A stretch of 64,000 bases of DNA from Thiodiazotropha sp040507035 (GTDB taxonomy: Bacteria > Pseudomonadota > Gammaproteobacteria > Chromatiales > Chromatiaceae), in NCBI GenBank assembly GCA_040507035.1, contig JBEVVR010000021.1:1-64000 (forward strand), in the 5' to 3' direction. The notes under the pieces were generated by a model that was not told the origin of the DNA, made no database searches, and saw only the letters and a list, made by a program, of their open reading frames with translations. Position 1 is the stretch's first letter. Each line of letters opens with the position of its first letter. Positions 46,557 through 55,328 of the stretch are shown piece after piece. A program made the position numbers and the translations under genes.

Positions 46557-47141
46557 TTACTGCAGATCCTTGATCAATGCTTCCTGGATCTTGGGATCGA
46601 GGCCCTCCACCGTGTAGTTATAGTTTTGGTGGTCTATGCCGGCGGAGAGGGCTGCACCGCTCTTTAAGGCATCGATCATGGGTTGGTTTAGCTCAAAACG
46701 GAGGAAATGTACCGCTGATGTCTTTTCCTCAGTGCTACGCTCCAGGTCTTCATTGGCGATGGGTCTGACCTTGTCAAAACCGGCGACCTGTAACCAGATA
46801 GACTCTTCAACACCGATCAGATTTGCAAGGGCCTGCTTTCGTGCATCCACATCGTTATACTCCATCATGAAGGTTGCCTTCCAGTTCGAGCCGTCGGGGA
46901 TCAATGGATTGTAGACATCAAGTTCATCCTGAATGCCCTGCTGTTCGAATATCCGTTCGATGCGAAGCATCTCCTGTATCTGGTACTGCATGGTCAGCTC
47001 GTCTTCGAAATAGAGAGCGGCATTCGGACCGATGGCAAGGCGGCGATTCTTCTTGTGGTCGATCACCTTCGACCTGAACTCTTGACGAATTCTCGCATAC
47101 TCCTCAAGGCTGTAGAGGTCGCTCTGTGAAAGATGGGTCAT
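46557..47141 (-). CDS. DUF3501 family protein
   Basis: A 194-residue soluble protein beginning MTHLSQSDLYSLEEYARIR, with conserved-looking RRLAIGPNAALYFEDELTMQYQIQEMLRIERI (about 35-66). DUF3501 proteins of unknown function often follow a rubrerythrin and a Cys-rich Fe-S protein, exactly the order seen here. The ATG at 47141 is chosen because AGGAGAGAG is close upstream. It is probably the third gene of the rubrerythrin operon. No catalytic residue can be named. Confidence 0.85.
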   Translation of the reverse strand: MTHLSQSDLYSLEEYARIRQEFRSKVIDHKKNRRLAIGPNAALYFEDELTMQYQIQEMLRIERIFEQQGIQDELDVYNPLIPDGSNWKATFMMEYNDVDARKQALANLIGVEESIWLQVAGFDKVRPIANEDLERSTEEKTSAVHFLRFELNQPMIDALKSGAALSAGIDHQNYNYTVEGLDPKIQEALIKDLQ

Positions 47142-47251
47142 TATTCTCTCTCCTGGTAAATTACAAGTTGTCACTTCCATGTGTAGCGGCTCGAAATCTT
47201 TGTCTGGTCGCTGTTTTTAAATGTCTGTTATTATCATTTGCAGCTGATGGG

Positions 47252-48598
47252 TCAGAGGCCATAAGCGATACGGAGCATGCTGATCGGATGCTCAGGTGGC
47301 TTGCCGTCACCCAGGCCGTTTTCGATGTGGTGTCCCGCCATCGGGCAGTCACTGCCGTAGTGGTCGGCCTCCGCCTGTTTCACCCGATTGACCACCGGTT
47401 TGCCGATCTTCATTGAATGGGCGTGGAACTCGCTCTTCACCGCATAGGTGCCATCATGCCCCGAACACCGTTCGATAGCGGTGACCTCGGTATTTGGGAT
47501 CAGGCTCAGGAGCTCCTTGGTCTTCGCGCCCACATTCTGCACCCGCTGGTGACAGGCCGCATGGTAGGCAACCTTGCCAAGCCCCTGTTTGAAATCGGTC
47601 TTCAGAAGGCCGTTCTTGTGGCGGATCATGAGGTATTCAAAGATATCGAATATCGCTTCTGACACCTTCTTCACCTGTGGGTCTTCCGGGAACATTAAAG
47701 GTAGTTCCTGTTTGAACATCAAAGCGCATGAGGGTACGGGAGCCACGATATCCCAGCCGGCATCGACCAGTTCCGCCAACGCAGGGATGTTGGCCTCCTT
47801 CGCTGCCTCCACAGCCTCGAGATTTCCCAGTTCGAGCTTGGGCATGCCACAACACTGCTCCTTTTGGGCAATGGTGACCGGTATGTCGTTGTGTTCGAAG
47901 ACCGCAACCAGGTCTTCACCAACATGAGGTTCGTTATAGTTACCGTAACAGGTGCTGAAGAGTGCCACCTTACCCTTGGTGTCGCCGGCGGGGGTGCCTT
48001 CGGCGCTGCTGTTGATCCGTTCGGCAAGCCGTTTGCGCAACGGCTTGCCATGAAATTCAGGTAGCTTGGCCTCGGGATGAACGCCAAGGGTGTGGTCGAG
48101 TATTTCGCGGAAGTTCTTTGCCTGATTAAAGCGATTGACCACCCCGGCAACCACCGGGATGCCGGCCAGTTTCCCCAGGTTGTCGGTGCTGGTGAGCACC
48201 CGGTCACGTAGCTTGACGTCACCCTTTTTGTATTTGATCGCCTTGGCGCGCAGCATCAGATGGGGAAAGTCGATATTCCACTCGTGGGGCGGCACGTAGG
48301 GACATTTGGTCATGTAGCAGAGATCGCAGAGGTAACAGTGATCGACCACCTGCCAGTAGTCCTGTTTATCGACCCCGTCGACCTCCATGGTCTCCGATTC
48401 ATCCACCAGATCGAAAAGGGTAGGAAAGCTCTGACAGAGACTGACGCAGCGTCGACAGCCGTGGCACAGGTCATAGACCCGCTCGAGTTCCGCCATCAGC
48501 TTCTCTTCGTTGTAGTAATCGGGGCTTTTCCAGTCTATTGGATGCCTTGTCGGGGCCTCCAGATTACCCTCTTTCTGATTGCTGGGTGCTGCTGCCAT
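47252..48598 (-). CDS. HdrD/GlpC-like iron-sulfur oxidoreductase
   Basis: A 448-residue Fe-S protein. Two 4Fe-4S motifs lie near the N-terminus (CHGCRRCVSLCQSFP and CYLCDLCYMTKCP). Two CCG-type cysteine domains follow: EQCCGMPKLELGN and the second with YHAACHQRV and IERCSGHDG, where CSG replaces CCG. These are typical of heterodisulfide-reductase-like and GlpC-like electron carriers. Adjacent rubrerythrin suggests it supplies electrons for peroxide or O2 reduction. I place the start at the ATG at 48598, eight bases after AGGAG, rather than a GTG at 48604. Confidence 0.9.
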   Translation of the reverse strand: MAAAPSNQKEGNLEAPTRHPIDWKSPDYYNEEKLMAELERVYDLCHGCRRCVSLCQSFPTLFDLVDESETMEVDGVDKQDYWQVVDHCYLCDLCYMTKCPYVPPHEWNIDFPHLMLRAKAIKYKKGDVKLRDRVLTSTDNLGKLAGIPVVAGVVNRFNQAKNFREILDHTLGVHPEAKLPEFHGKPLRKRLAERINSSAEGTPAGDTKGKVALFSTCYGNYNEPHVGEDLVAVFEHNDIPVTIAQKEQCCGMPKLELGNLEAVEAAKEANIPALAELVDAGWDIVAPVPSCALMFKQELPLMFPEDPQVKKVSEAIFDIFEYLMIRHKNGLLKTDFKQGLGKVAYHAACHQRVQNVGAKTKELLSLIPNTEVTAIERCSGHDGTYAVKSEFHAHSMKIGKPVVNRVKQAEADHYGSDCPMAGHHIENGLGDGKPPEHPISMLRIAYGL

Positions 48599-48686
48599 TG
48601 CCACTACTCCTAATCTGTGTCATGGGGCGGCCCGAGGGCCGCCCATGGGTCATCCTGAGCCATGGGCTCAGCTTGCTGCTTGAATG

Positions 48687-49103
48687 CTAGTCCATCTCAT
48701 CCAGCGCTTTCTGATAGCGGTTTGCGTGGGAACGTTCCGCCTTGGCCAGGGTCTCAAACCAGTCAGCCACTTCATCGAACCCTTCGTCACGGGCGGTCTT
48801 GGCCATACCCGGATACATATCGGTGTACTCATGTGTCTCACCGGCTACCGCGGCCTTGAGGTTGTCTCCGGTTGCGCCGATGGGCAGGCCGGTGGCGGGA
48901 TCGCCACACTGCTCCAGATACTCCAGATGGCCGTGGGCATGGCCTGTCTCGCCCTCTGCGGTGGAGCGGAACAGGGCAGCTACGTCATTATAGCCCTCCA
49001 CATCTGCCTTGCCGGCAAAGTAGAGATAACGGCGGTTTGCTTGAGATTCTCCGGCGAATGCGTCTTTCAGATTTTGCTCAGTCTTACTACCTTTGAGTTC
49101 CAT
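48687..49103 (-). CDS. Rubrerythrin (short form without rubredoxin domain)
   Basis: A 138-residue di-iron four-helix protein. Ligand pairs are readable: FAGESQANRRY, AEGETGHAHGH, GETHEYTDMYPGMA and AKAERSHANRY. It lacks the C-terminal rubredoxin module, so electrons must come from another protein, plausibly the Fe-S protein encoded next. Rubrerythrins reduce H2O2 in the cytoplasm. GGAGA lies seven bases before the ATG, and a PerR-like regulator is encoded divergently. Confidence 0.93.
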   Translation of the reverse strand: MELKGSKTEQNLKDAFAGESQANRRYLYFAGKADVEGYNDVAALFRSTAEGETGHAHGHLEYLEQCGDPATGLPIGATGDNLKAAVAGETHEYTDMYPGMAKTARDEGFDEVADWFETLAKAERSHANRYQKALDEMD

Positions 49104-49172
49104 GTCTGGTTCTCCAAAATTTGATGGTTGTTGTGGATAGAAACGTCGAGCACTGGTGCCCTTCGTAGGTGT

Positions 49173-49187
49173 TTAGAATAGTTATTA
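49173..49187. promoter_or_regulatory. Putative PerR/Fur-type box between rubrerythrin and the regulator
   Basis: TTAGAATAGTTATTA matches the 15-base PerR consensus TTATAATNATTATAA at 12 of 14 defined positions. It lies 70 bases upstream of the rubrerythrin start and in front of the divergent PerR-like gene. A related motif occurs before the di-haem peroxidase at 49946-49960. Confidence 0.45.
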
Positions 49188-49414
49188 ATCGATCTCTGAG
49201 CGAACGGTCTTTTCAATTGTACTGATAGGTAGTTCCTATTACTAACGGTACCTCAATCGATGTTGGTGAATGGTTTGGGTCTGTATTAGATGCTATTTAA
49301 AGAGGCCTGTATTGTTTATCGTGCCTCTACTGAAATTCTACCAAGCTCTCGAGTGGCAGACACGTTTTTTCGCAGGACATGGAAATTTTGAGTTTCTCTA
49401 TTTATACTCTGCAG

Positions 49415-49849
49415 ATGGATTCGAAAAACGATAACCCAACGACTCAGCAAGAGAGGATTGATTCGCTTCTCAGCAGTTGCGGTATCAATCTTACAAAACA
49501 GCGGCGTGTTATTGCCGACACCCTGTTTGCAAAAAATCAACATGTTACCGCCGACCAGTTGTTTGATGCGGTGAAAGGGAGCGGTGCCAGGGTCTCCAAG
49601 GCCACTGTCTATAATACCCTTGGTCTATTCGTCAAAAAGGGACTGGTGCGTGAGATCTTCATCGACGCCAGCCGAACATTCTACGATTCCAATGCGAGTC
49701 ATCACCACCATTTTTACAATGTCGATACCGGTGACCTGATCGATGTCAAGGATCGCTTGGCGCCTCACTTTGTCAGTCACGAGCTGCCGGCTGGCACTGC
49801 GATGGATGTGGTCGATCTGGTTATTCGAGTGAGAAACTGCAACCCCTAA
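49415..49849 (+). CDS. PerR/Irr-like Fur-family regulator
   Basis: A 144-residue Fur-family protein. The DNA-recognition helix is in GARVSKATVYNTLGLFVKKGLV, and a metal-binding His run HHHHF follows SNAS. It lacks the CXXC pairs for structural zinc, so it is an Irr or non-zinc PerR type rather than Fur or Zur. Divergent from rubrerythrin and upstream of the peroxidase, it is the likely regulator of both. I use the ATG at 49415; a frame from 49379 is also open. Expected ligand is Fe/Mn or haem. Confidence 0.83.
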   Translation: MDSKNDNPTTQQERIDSLLSSCGINLTKQRRVIADTLFAKNQHVTADQLFDAVKGSGARVSKATVYNTLGLFVKKGLVREIFIDASRTFYDSNASHHHHFYNVDTGDLIDVKDRLAPHFVSHELPAGTAMDVVDLVIRVRNCNP

Positions 49850-49927
49850 GCACCCGCTGGCGTTTGACCGACACCCGGTCGGCAGCCGCCACCTGAATCT
49901 CCAAAACTCCCCTGCCCCTTGTCCTAA

Positions 49928-49941
49928 TTGATCTGGATCAT
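49928..49941 (+). promoter_or_regulatory. Putative FNR/ANR box upstream of the di-haem peroxidase
   Basis: TTGATCTGGATCAT fits the FNR consensus TTGAT-N4-ATCAA except at the last base. It lies 216 bases before the peroxidase start. Cytochrome c peroxidases are classically activated by FNR at low O2, which supports the match. Confidence 0.55.
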
Positions 49942-49945
49942 TGTT

Positions 49946-49960
49946 TTAGAATTAGTCTAA
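49946..49960. promoter_or_regulatory. PerR-box-like dyad upstream of the di-haem peroxidase
   Basis: TTAGA-ATTAG-TCTAA is a perfect 5-bp inverted repeat, and as a 15-mer it matches the PerR consensus at 11 of 14 positions. It shares TTAGAAT with the candidate box at 49173-49187, so one Fur-type regulator may control both units. Confidence 0.4.
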
Positions 49961-50156
49961 ATCTACTATTACCCGGCATATGGCAGGGTTTTTATCGCAG
50001 GCCGTCATAAGAGCCATTACCGGTCCACCAAGCGTTGCAAAAACCAGATCGATTACCCTGTCACTGGATGACCTTCCCCTTGTTGGTTAATGCCGGGGGA
50101 GGACTATTCAGGCAGAGGATGGTGTCAACAGAACTTCAACTATTGAGTCAAGGAAC

Positions 50157-51146
50157 ATGATACGCAAACAACTGATTACTATCTCAATCTTGCTGGGTAT
50201 TTCATCTGTAGCACTCGCAATGGATGAGCCGATCAAACCGATTAAACCGGTTCAGAATATCAACCTGGGCCAGGTTGAATTGGGCAAAAAGCTCTATTTC
50301 GATCCGCGTCTCTCCAAATCTGGATTCATCTCCTGCAACTCCTGCCACAACCTCAGTATGGGGGGCACGGACAATCTTAAGACCTCGATCGGCCACAATT
50401 GGCAGCAGGGCCCCATCAATGCGCCGACCGTTCTCAACTCCAGCCTCAATGTGGCGCAATTCTGGGATGGCAGGGCGGCCGATCTGAAAGCGCAAGCGGG
50501 GGGGCCCATCGCCAATCCCGGTGAAATGGCCTTTACCCATACCCTGGCAATCGATGTGCTGACCTCGATTCCCGAATATGTCATGGAGTTCAAACAGGTC
50601 TATGGTACCGACAAGATCACCATCGACGAGGTTACCCAGGCCATTGCCGAGTTTGAGAAGACCCTGGTGACGCCTAACTCACGCTTTGACCAGTGGCTGT
50701 TGGGCGATGCCCAAGCCCTGAGCGAGGATGAGTTAGCCGGTTACAAGCTGTTTAAAGAGAGTGGATGTGTCTCATGTCACAATGGCGAGGCCGTTGGAGG
50801 TAACTCCTTTCAGAAGATGGGCCTGGTTGAACCCTACAAGGCTAAGAGCCCGGCCGAGGGTCTGAGCGCGGTTACCGGTAAGGATGCGGATCGCTTCAAG
50901 TTCAAGGTGCCAACCCTGCGCAACGTGGAGATGACCTATCCCTACTTCCACGACGGTGAGGCGGAGACCTTGACCGAGGCGGTGGATGTGATGGGGCGGT
51001 TACAGTTGGGTAAGAAATTCTCTGACAGTGAGAATGCCCAGATCGTTGCCTTCTTGAAGAGCCTGACCGGCGATCAACCTGCTTTCTTGATGCCGATCTT
51101 GCCGCCATCGACCGATAACACCCCTGAACCCAAACCCTTTGACTGA
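50157..51146 (+). CDS. Di-haem cytochrome c peroxidase (CcpA/MauG family)
   Basis: A 329-residue periplasmic enzyme with a Sec signal (cleaved near ALA-MD) and two c-haem sites: CNSCH (about residue 60) and CVSCH (about residue 204). It reduces H2O2 to water using electrons from small c-type cytochromes. Family segments include GGTDNLKTSIGH and FKVPTLRNVEMTYPYFHDG. An FNR-like box and a PerR-like dyad lie upstream, so low oxygen and peroxide could both control it. It is transcribed toward the convergent glucokinase gene. Confidence 0.95.
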   Translation: MIRKQLITISILLGISSVALAMDEPIKPIKPVQNINLGQVELGKKLYFDPRLSKSGFISCNSCHNLSMGGTDNLKTSIGHNWQQGPINAPTVLNSSLNVAQFWDGRAADLKAQAGGPIANPGEMAFTHTLAIDVLTSIPEYVMEFKQVYGTDKITIDEVTQAIAEFEKTLVTPNSRFDQWLLGDAQALSEDELAGYKLFKESGCVSCHNGEAVGGNSFQKMGLVEPYKAKSPAEGLSAVTGKDADRFKFKVPTLRNVEMTYPYFHDGEAETLTEAVDVMGRLQLGKKFSDSENAQIVAFLKSLTGDQPAFLMPILPPSTDNTPEPKPFD

Positions 51147-51154
51147 TTGATCCT

Positions 51155-51199
51155 AGGAGGTCCTGATCATGCCGGCCAAGGCATTGATCAGGTCCTCCT
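51155..51199. terminator. Long stem-loop between convergent peroxidase and glucokinase genes
   Basis: AGGAGGTCCTGATCA (from 51155) pairs with TGATCAGGTCCTCCT (to 51199) with one mismatch. Inside, TGCC pairs with GGCA next to a one-base bulge, giving about 19 pairs around a GGCCAA loop. The right arm overlaps the last codons of the glucokinase gene. It is a probable bidirectional terminator. Confidence 0.65.
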
Positions 51200-52183
51200 G
51201 AGTAGCGTCACGGCATAGTTTGCCGCACCCATGAGTGCAGTTTTGTCATTCAGGATCACCTTTACCGGCATTGCCTCCATGATTTTTCGCATCGGTCCCT
51301 TGGCGAGGAAGGCCTGGATAAAGATATCCTCACGAAGCATCGGTAAGATCTTGGGCGCGATGCCACCACCCAGGTAAACGCCACCCGTGGCCATGATCTT
51401 CAAGGCGTGATTACCCGCTTCCCGGGCATAGAGCCGGGTAAAGATCTCCAGGGCCTCCCTGCACAAGGGATCGGTCGTCCTTATTGCGGCTTCGGAGATC
51501 GCCGGTGCTCTGCCTATTCTCTCCATCTCATCACCGAGCCAGGGTGGGGTTGGTGTGTTTTGGGCTTGTAGAAGATGGTCATAGATGGCTTCGATACCGG
51601 GGCCGGAAACCAGGTCTTCCCAGCTCACCTGTTCATGGCTTTTCTGCAGCGACTGTAGCAGCTTGATTTCGAGAGGGGTTATCGGGCTGAAATCGCTATG
51701 TCCTCCTTCAGAGGGAAAGGGGTGGTGTCTCTCCCCGTCCCAATAGAGGCCCGCCTCACCAAGACCGGTACCAGCGGCGATGATGGAACGATTACCCACT
51801 GGGTTTTCAGCGCCTGGAGCAAGGGTGACAAAATCACTTTCGTCCAGGGACTCTATACCCCATGCATTTGCCTCCAGGTCGTTGATCAGATAGGTCTGTT
51901 TGAAACTGAATTGATCATTTATCTCTGTTGCAGAGACCCGCCAGGGTAGATTGGTGGCTTCACAGACCTGATCGATGACAGGTCCGGCGATACCGAAGCA
52001 GGCAGCTTCGATCTCTGTAGCCCGGTTTTGGGCCATGAAGCGTTGAAGTACAGCCTCGAATGAAGGGTGGGATTGGCTGGAATAGGTCGTTTGCAGAAGT
52101 AGGTCTAGAGTTGACCCGGGCGCTGTCTGATAGAGCGCGAGTCGTGTGTTTGTACCACCGATATCAGCCGCCAAAATATGCAT
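51188..52183 (-). CDS. glk: Glucokinase
   Basis: A 331-residue ROK/Glk-type hexokinase. Motifs are DIGGTNTRLAL (phosphate binding), NDLEANAWG (catalytic Asp), AAGTGLGEA and EGGHSDFSP. It phosphorylates glucose with ATP in the cytoplasm. The ATG at 52183 is chosen over one at 52195 because GAGGA lies five bases upstream. No sugar operon surrounds it. The stop codon lies inside the terminator stem-loop. Confidence 0.93.
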   Translation of the reverse strand: MHILAADIGGTNTRLALYQTAPGSTLDLLLQTTYSSQSHPSFEAVLQRFMAQNRATEIEAACFGIAGPVIDQVCEATNLPWRVSATEINDQFSFKQTYLINDLEANAWGIESLDESDFVTLAPGAENPVGNRSIIAAGTGLGEAGLYWDGERHHPFPSEGGHSDFSPITPLEIKLLQSLQKSHEQVSWEDLVSGPGIEAIYDHLLQAQNTPTPPWLGDEMERIGRAPAISEAAIRTTDPLCREALEIFTRLYAREAGNHALKIMATGGVYLGGGIAPKILPMLREDIFIQAFLAKGPMRKIMEAMPVKVILNDKTALMGAANYAVTLLRRT

Positions 52184-52306
52184 CCAGTTCCTCATTATTT
52201 ATTCTTCAAGGCTTAGAGTATCTCCTGGTCTGCTTCAATACCATAGCTATATCGAGATAAATATTTCACTTCGACTGAGACGTTTTGTGATGAATCGGCC
52301 ATTGTT

Positions 52307-52423
52307 CTAGGGTCTGTTAACACTAATCCAATACGCCCCGAAGGAAGTGTCCCTGGGGTGCGCCTTGATTGGTGCTGTTTCTGACGCAACAGGGCGCAAT
52401 GGATTAGTGTTAACAAGCCCTAG
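52307..52423. mobile_element. MITE-like 117-base element
   Basis: Terminal inverted repeats of 23 bases (left CTAGGGTCTGTTAACACTAA..., right end its complement with two changes) enclose about 70 bases. Inside are CGCCCC/GGGG-GCG and CTGTT/AACAG sub-palindromes. No ORF is present. It sits between the divergent glucokinase and patatin genes. A single matching end occurs at 57763-57779. Terminal repeats without a transposase fit a non-autonomous transposon, but the parent element is not identified. Confidence 0.6.
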
Positions 52424-52518
52424 TTAACTTCGTTTAAACTGTTACCAGTGGAGACCCGGTTGGACCGGTTGATTTGAGACCGGCGCACCAAGTGACAGTG
52501 TTATATGTGGGAATAAGG

Positions 52519-54753
52519 ATGAGACAGACTCAATGCTGCCTGCTCTTGCAGATGTTGATTCTGCATGCGGTGCTGACGGCGGCTACTGCTTCCGATGACA
52601 TGGTCGCTGATATGCCGCTAGTGAGGGAACGGCCGAAAATTGGTCTTGTGCTTAGTGGTGGAGGAGCGCGAGGCGCTGCCCACGTGGGTGTTCTCAAGCT
52701 GCTCGAAGAGCTGCGTATACCGATAGACTACATAGCGGGTACCAGTATGGGCGCCATCGTCGGCGGTCTCTACGCTTCGGGCATGTCCGCCGAGGCATTG
52801 GAAGCGGTTATTGGTGAAGCAGACTGGGAGAGATTGCTCAGCGATCGCCCCCCACGCGGTCAGCGATCGTTTCGCCGTAAGAGCGACGACGTAGGTTTTC
52901 TGGTCGACTTTGATCTGGGTGTCGATGAGTCGGGACTGCTCATTCCTGGAGGCCTCGTTCAAGGTCAAAATCTAGAGATCGAGTTGAAGCGCCGGACACT
53001 TCCGGTAATCACTGTGGATGACTTCGACAAGCTCCCCATCCCGTTTCGTGCCATCGCCACGGATATCGTCAGCGGTAAGGAGATAGTGCTTGATAGCGGT
53101 GACCTTGCAACGGCAATGCGCGCCAGCATGTCGGCGCCAGGTATCTTCAAGCCGGTTCGAATCGAGGATCGACTGTTGGTGGATGGCGGCATAGTCAACA
53201 ATGTACCGACAGAAGTGGTTCGTGAAATGGGTGCCGATATCCTGATTGTTGTCGATGTGGGTTTCCCGTTGTTGCCTGAGTCACAGCTCAGTTCAGCCCT
53301 GGGAATCACTAAACAGATGATGACCATTCTTATCAATGCGCGGGCGAAGGATCAAATCGCCCAGCTGACACAGGGAGATATCCTCATCTCCCCCGATCTC
53401 GGTGAAATGGGATCGGAGGAGTTTCAACGTATGCAGGAGGCGCAACATTTGGGCAAACTGAAGGCGATGGAGTTCACCGAGACCCTGGCCCGGCTTTCGG
53501 TGTCGGAACAATCCTATTTGGCCTACAGAAAAAGTATCGAGGGAATGCGGCAAGGTCTTCCAAGGGTCGACAATGTGCTTGTTGAAAATGAATCAAGACT
53601 CTCCCCCAAGGTTATCGCTGAGCGCTTGACTGAACAAAAAGGCGACCTGCTCAATGTGGATCAACTGGAGTCCGACATCGCCGATATCTACGGTCTGGAT
53701 ACCTTCGAAACGGTTAGCTATGAGATAACGGAAACAACCGGGGAAACCACCTTGGCCGTACGCGCCAGGGAAAAGAGTTGGGGGCCTAACTACCTGCGTT
53801 TCGGCATCAACCTGGAAGACGACTTCGAAGGTGAGAGCAACTACAACTTTGGCGCACGCTTCACGCGCACGGAAATCAATGAAAAAGGCGGTGAGTTTCG
53901 CGCCGATTTGCAGATAGGGGAATCACCGCGACTCTTCATGGAGCTCTATCAACCCCTCGACTATGCGTCACGTTGGTTCATCAATCCTAAATTCGTCTAT
54001 CAGAGAGAGAACTCAACCCTGTTCCAGGATGGATTGCGAATCGCCCAATTCCTTTCAACCTCAACCACTTTCTCATTCGAGGGAGGTCGTCAGCTGGGTA
54101 ACTGGGGGGAGATCCGGATTGGTTTGAGTCGCGCACGGGTTGATGATGCATTGCGGGTGGGTCAGCCCGATTTGCACAGTGGATCGACGGATATTTATGG
54201 CCTATCCGCAGGGTTTTCCTATGACACCATCGATAGAGTGGCGATACCCAGGTCGGGTATGAACCTTTCCCTCGGTTGGTCGAGCATTCGAGAGAACCTG
54301 GGTGCGGATATCGCCTTTGAGGTCGCGGGACTGTTTTTTATAAAACCCATGACCTGGGGGGATCACACGCTTCTGCACTGGTGGGATTTCGGAGGCACCA
54401 CAAGAGATGAAACAGCCGGGGTGAAACCACTCTCTCTTGGTGGCCTCTTTAACTTGTCGGGATATGCCGCGGGTGAGCTATTGGGAAAACACTCCGCGAT
54501 AGGCCGCCTGCTCTATTATCATCGGCTTGGCACCCAGGCGATGCCGGTGCTCAGTACTCCGGTCTATCTTGGAGGTTCCATTGAGGTAGGTAACGTATGG
54601 CAATCCAGGGATGAGATTTCTGCGGATAATACACTGTTTGCCGGCAGTGTCTTCTTTGTCTTCGATACCTTGTTGGGCCCCGTGTATCTGGCCTATGCAC
54701 GGGCGGAAGAGGATCACCAGTCGGCCTATCTGTTTCTTGGCCAGACATTCTAA
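52519..54753 (+). CDS. Patatin-like phospholipase fused to a POTRA and outer-membrane barrel (PlpD type)
   Basis: A 744-residue exported protein. After a signal peptide, the patatin domain (about 40-340) shows the oxyanion motif SGGGARGAAH, the nucleophile elbow GTSMGAIVGG and the dyad Asp in DGGIVNNVP. A POTRA-like segment (about 360-420, ERLTEQKGDLLNVDQLESDI) precedes a C-terminal Omp85-type barrel ending in YLFLGQTF. This is the type Vd secretion architecture, in which the lipase may be surface-exposed. The start at 52519 (MRQTQCC) gives a proper signal peptide; a frame from 52474 is also open. Confidence 0.9.
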   Translation: MRQTQCCLLLQMLILHAVLTAATASDDMVADMPLVRERPKIGLVLSGGGARGAAHVGVLKLLEELRIPIDYIAGTSMGAIVGGLYASGMSAEALEAVIGEADWERLLSDRPPRGQRSFRRKSDDVGFLVDFDLGVDESGLLIPGGLVQGQNLEIELKRRTLPVITVDDFDKLPIPFRAIATDIVSGKEIVLDSGDLATAMRASMSAPGIFKPVRIEDRLLVDGGIVNNVPTEVVREMGADILIVVDVGFPLLPESQLSSALGITKQMMTILINARAKDQIAQLTQGDILISPDLGEMGSEEFQRMQEAQHLGKLKAMEFTETLARLSVSEQSYLAYRKSIEGMRQGLPRVDNVLVENESRLSPKVIAERLTEQKGDLLNVDQLESDIADIYGLDTFETVSYEITETTGETTLAVRAREKSWGPNYLRFGINLEDDFEGESNYNFGARFTRTEINEKGGEFRADLQIGESPRLFMELYQPLDYASRWFINPKFVYQRENSTLFQDGLRIAQFLSTSTTFSFEGGRQLGNWGEIRIGLSRARVDDALRVGQPDLHSGSTDIYGLSAGFSYDTIDRVAIPRSGMNLSLGWSSIRENLGADIAFEVAGLFFIKPMTWGDHTLLHWWDFGGTTRDETAGVKPLSLGGLFNLSGYAAGELLGKHSAIGRLLYYHRLGTQAMPVLSTPVYLGGSIEVGNVWQSRDEISADNTLFAGSVFFVFDTLLGPVYLAYARAEEDHQSAYLFLGQTF

Positions 54754-54900
54754 TTACTATTTCATTGAATGATGCACTTCCCACTACCTTGTCGGTTGTG
54801 GGGATATTCCATGGATAGTGCAGTTTGTTCTCCCTTATCATGACTGGTTATCCGCGTATGGGCCTTCCCACTCATAGGCATCAGTAGAGGAGTTGAAACC

Positions 54901-55212
54901 ATGTACATTGTCGCCAATCGTGTCCCGGTCGCCGAAGGTTATCAGCAGATGTTCGAACAGCGTTTTCGCAACCGTGCGGGCCAAATCGAGAAGCAGCCGG
55001 GATTCGTACGCATGCAGGTACTCAAGCCGGACAAGCCCGGGCTGCCCTATATCGTCCTCACGAGCTGGCAGGACAAGGCCTCCTTCGAGGGCTGGGTGGG
55101 CAGCGATGATTTCAAAACTGCCCATGCCAATCCGATGCCGAAGGAGGCCTTCGACGGTGAGGGTGCCATCGAGATGCACCAGGTGATCATCAGTACTGAG
55201 AGTGGGGATTGA
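54901..55212 (+). CDS. Antibiotic biosynthesis monooxygenase-like (ABM) protein
   Basis: A 103-residue dimeric alpha+beta barrel protein beginning MYIVANRVPVAEGYQQMFEQRF. It shows FVRMQVLKPDKP and VLTSWQDKASFEGW, typical of the HmoA/IsdG-like group that degrades haem or oxidises small aromatics. The exact substrate cannot be told. It is followed by uvrD after 116 bases. Confidence 0.85.
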   Translation: MYIVANRVPVAEGYQQMFEQRFRNRAGQIEKQPGFVRMQVLKPDKPGLPYIVLTSWQDKASFEGWVGSDDFKTAHANPMPKEAFDGEGAIEMHQVIISTESGD

Positions 55213-55328
55213 ACCCAGGGCTGGCTCACAGGCCGGGCCGAAGGACCCCCTCGACCCGGCAACCGTGGTCGGGAAAATCGACCAAGCATGGTGGCTTTTC
55301 CCGGCCTTGGGTGAGTAAACTATCGATT

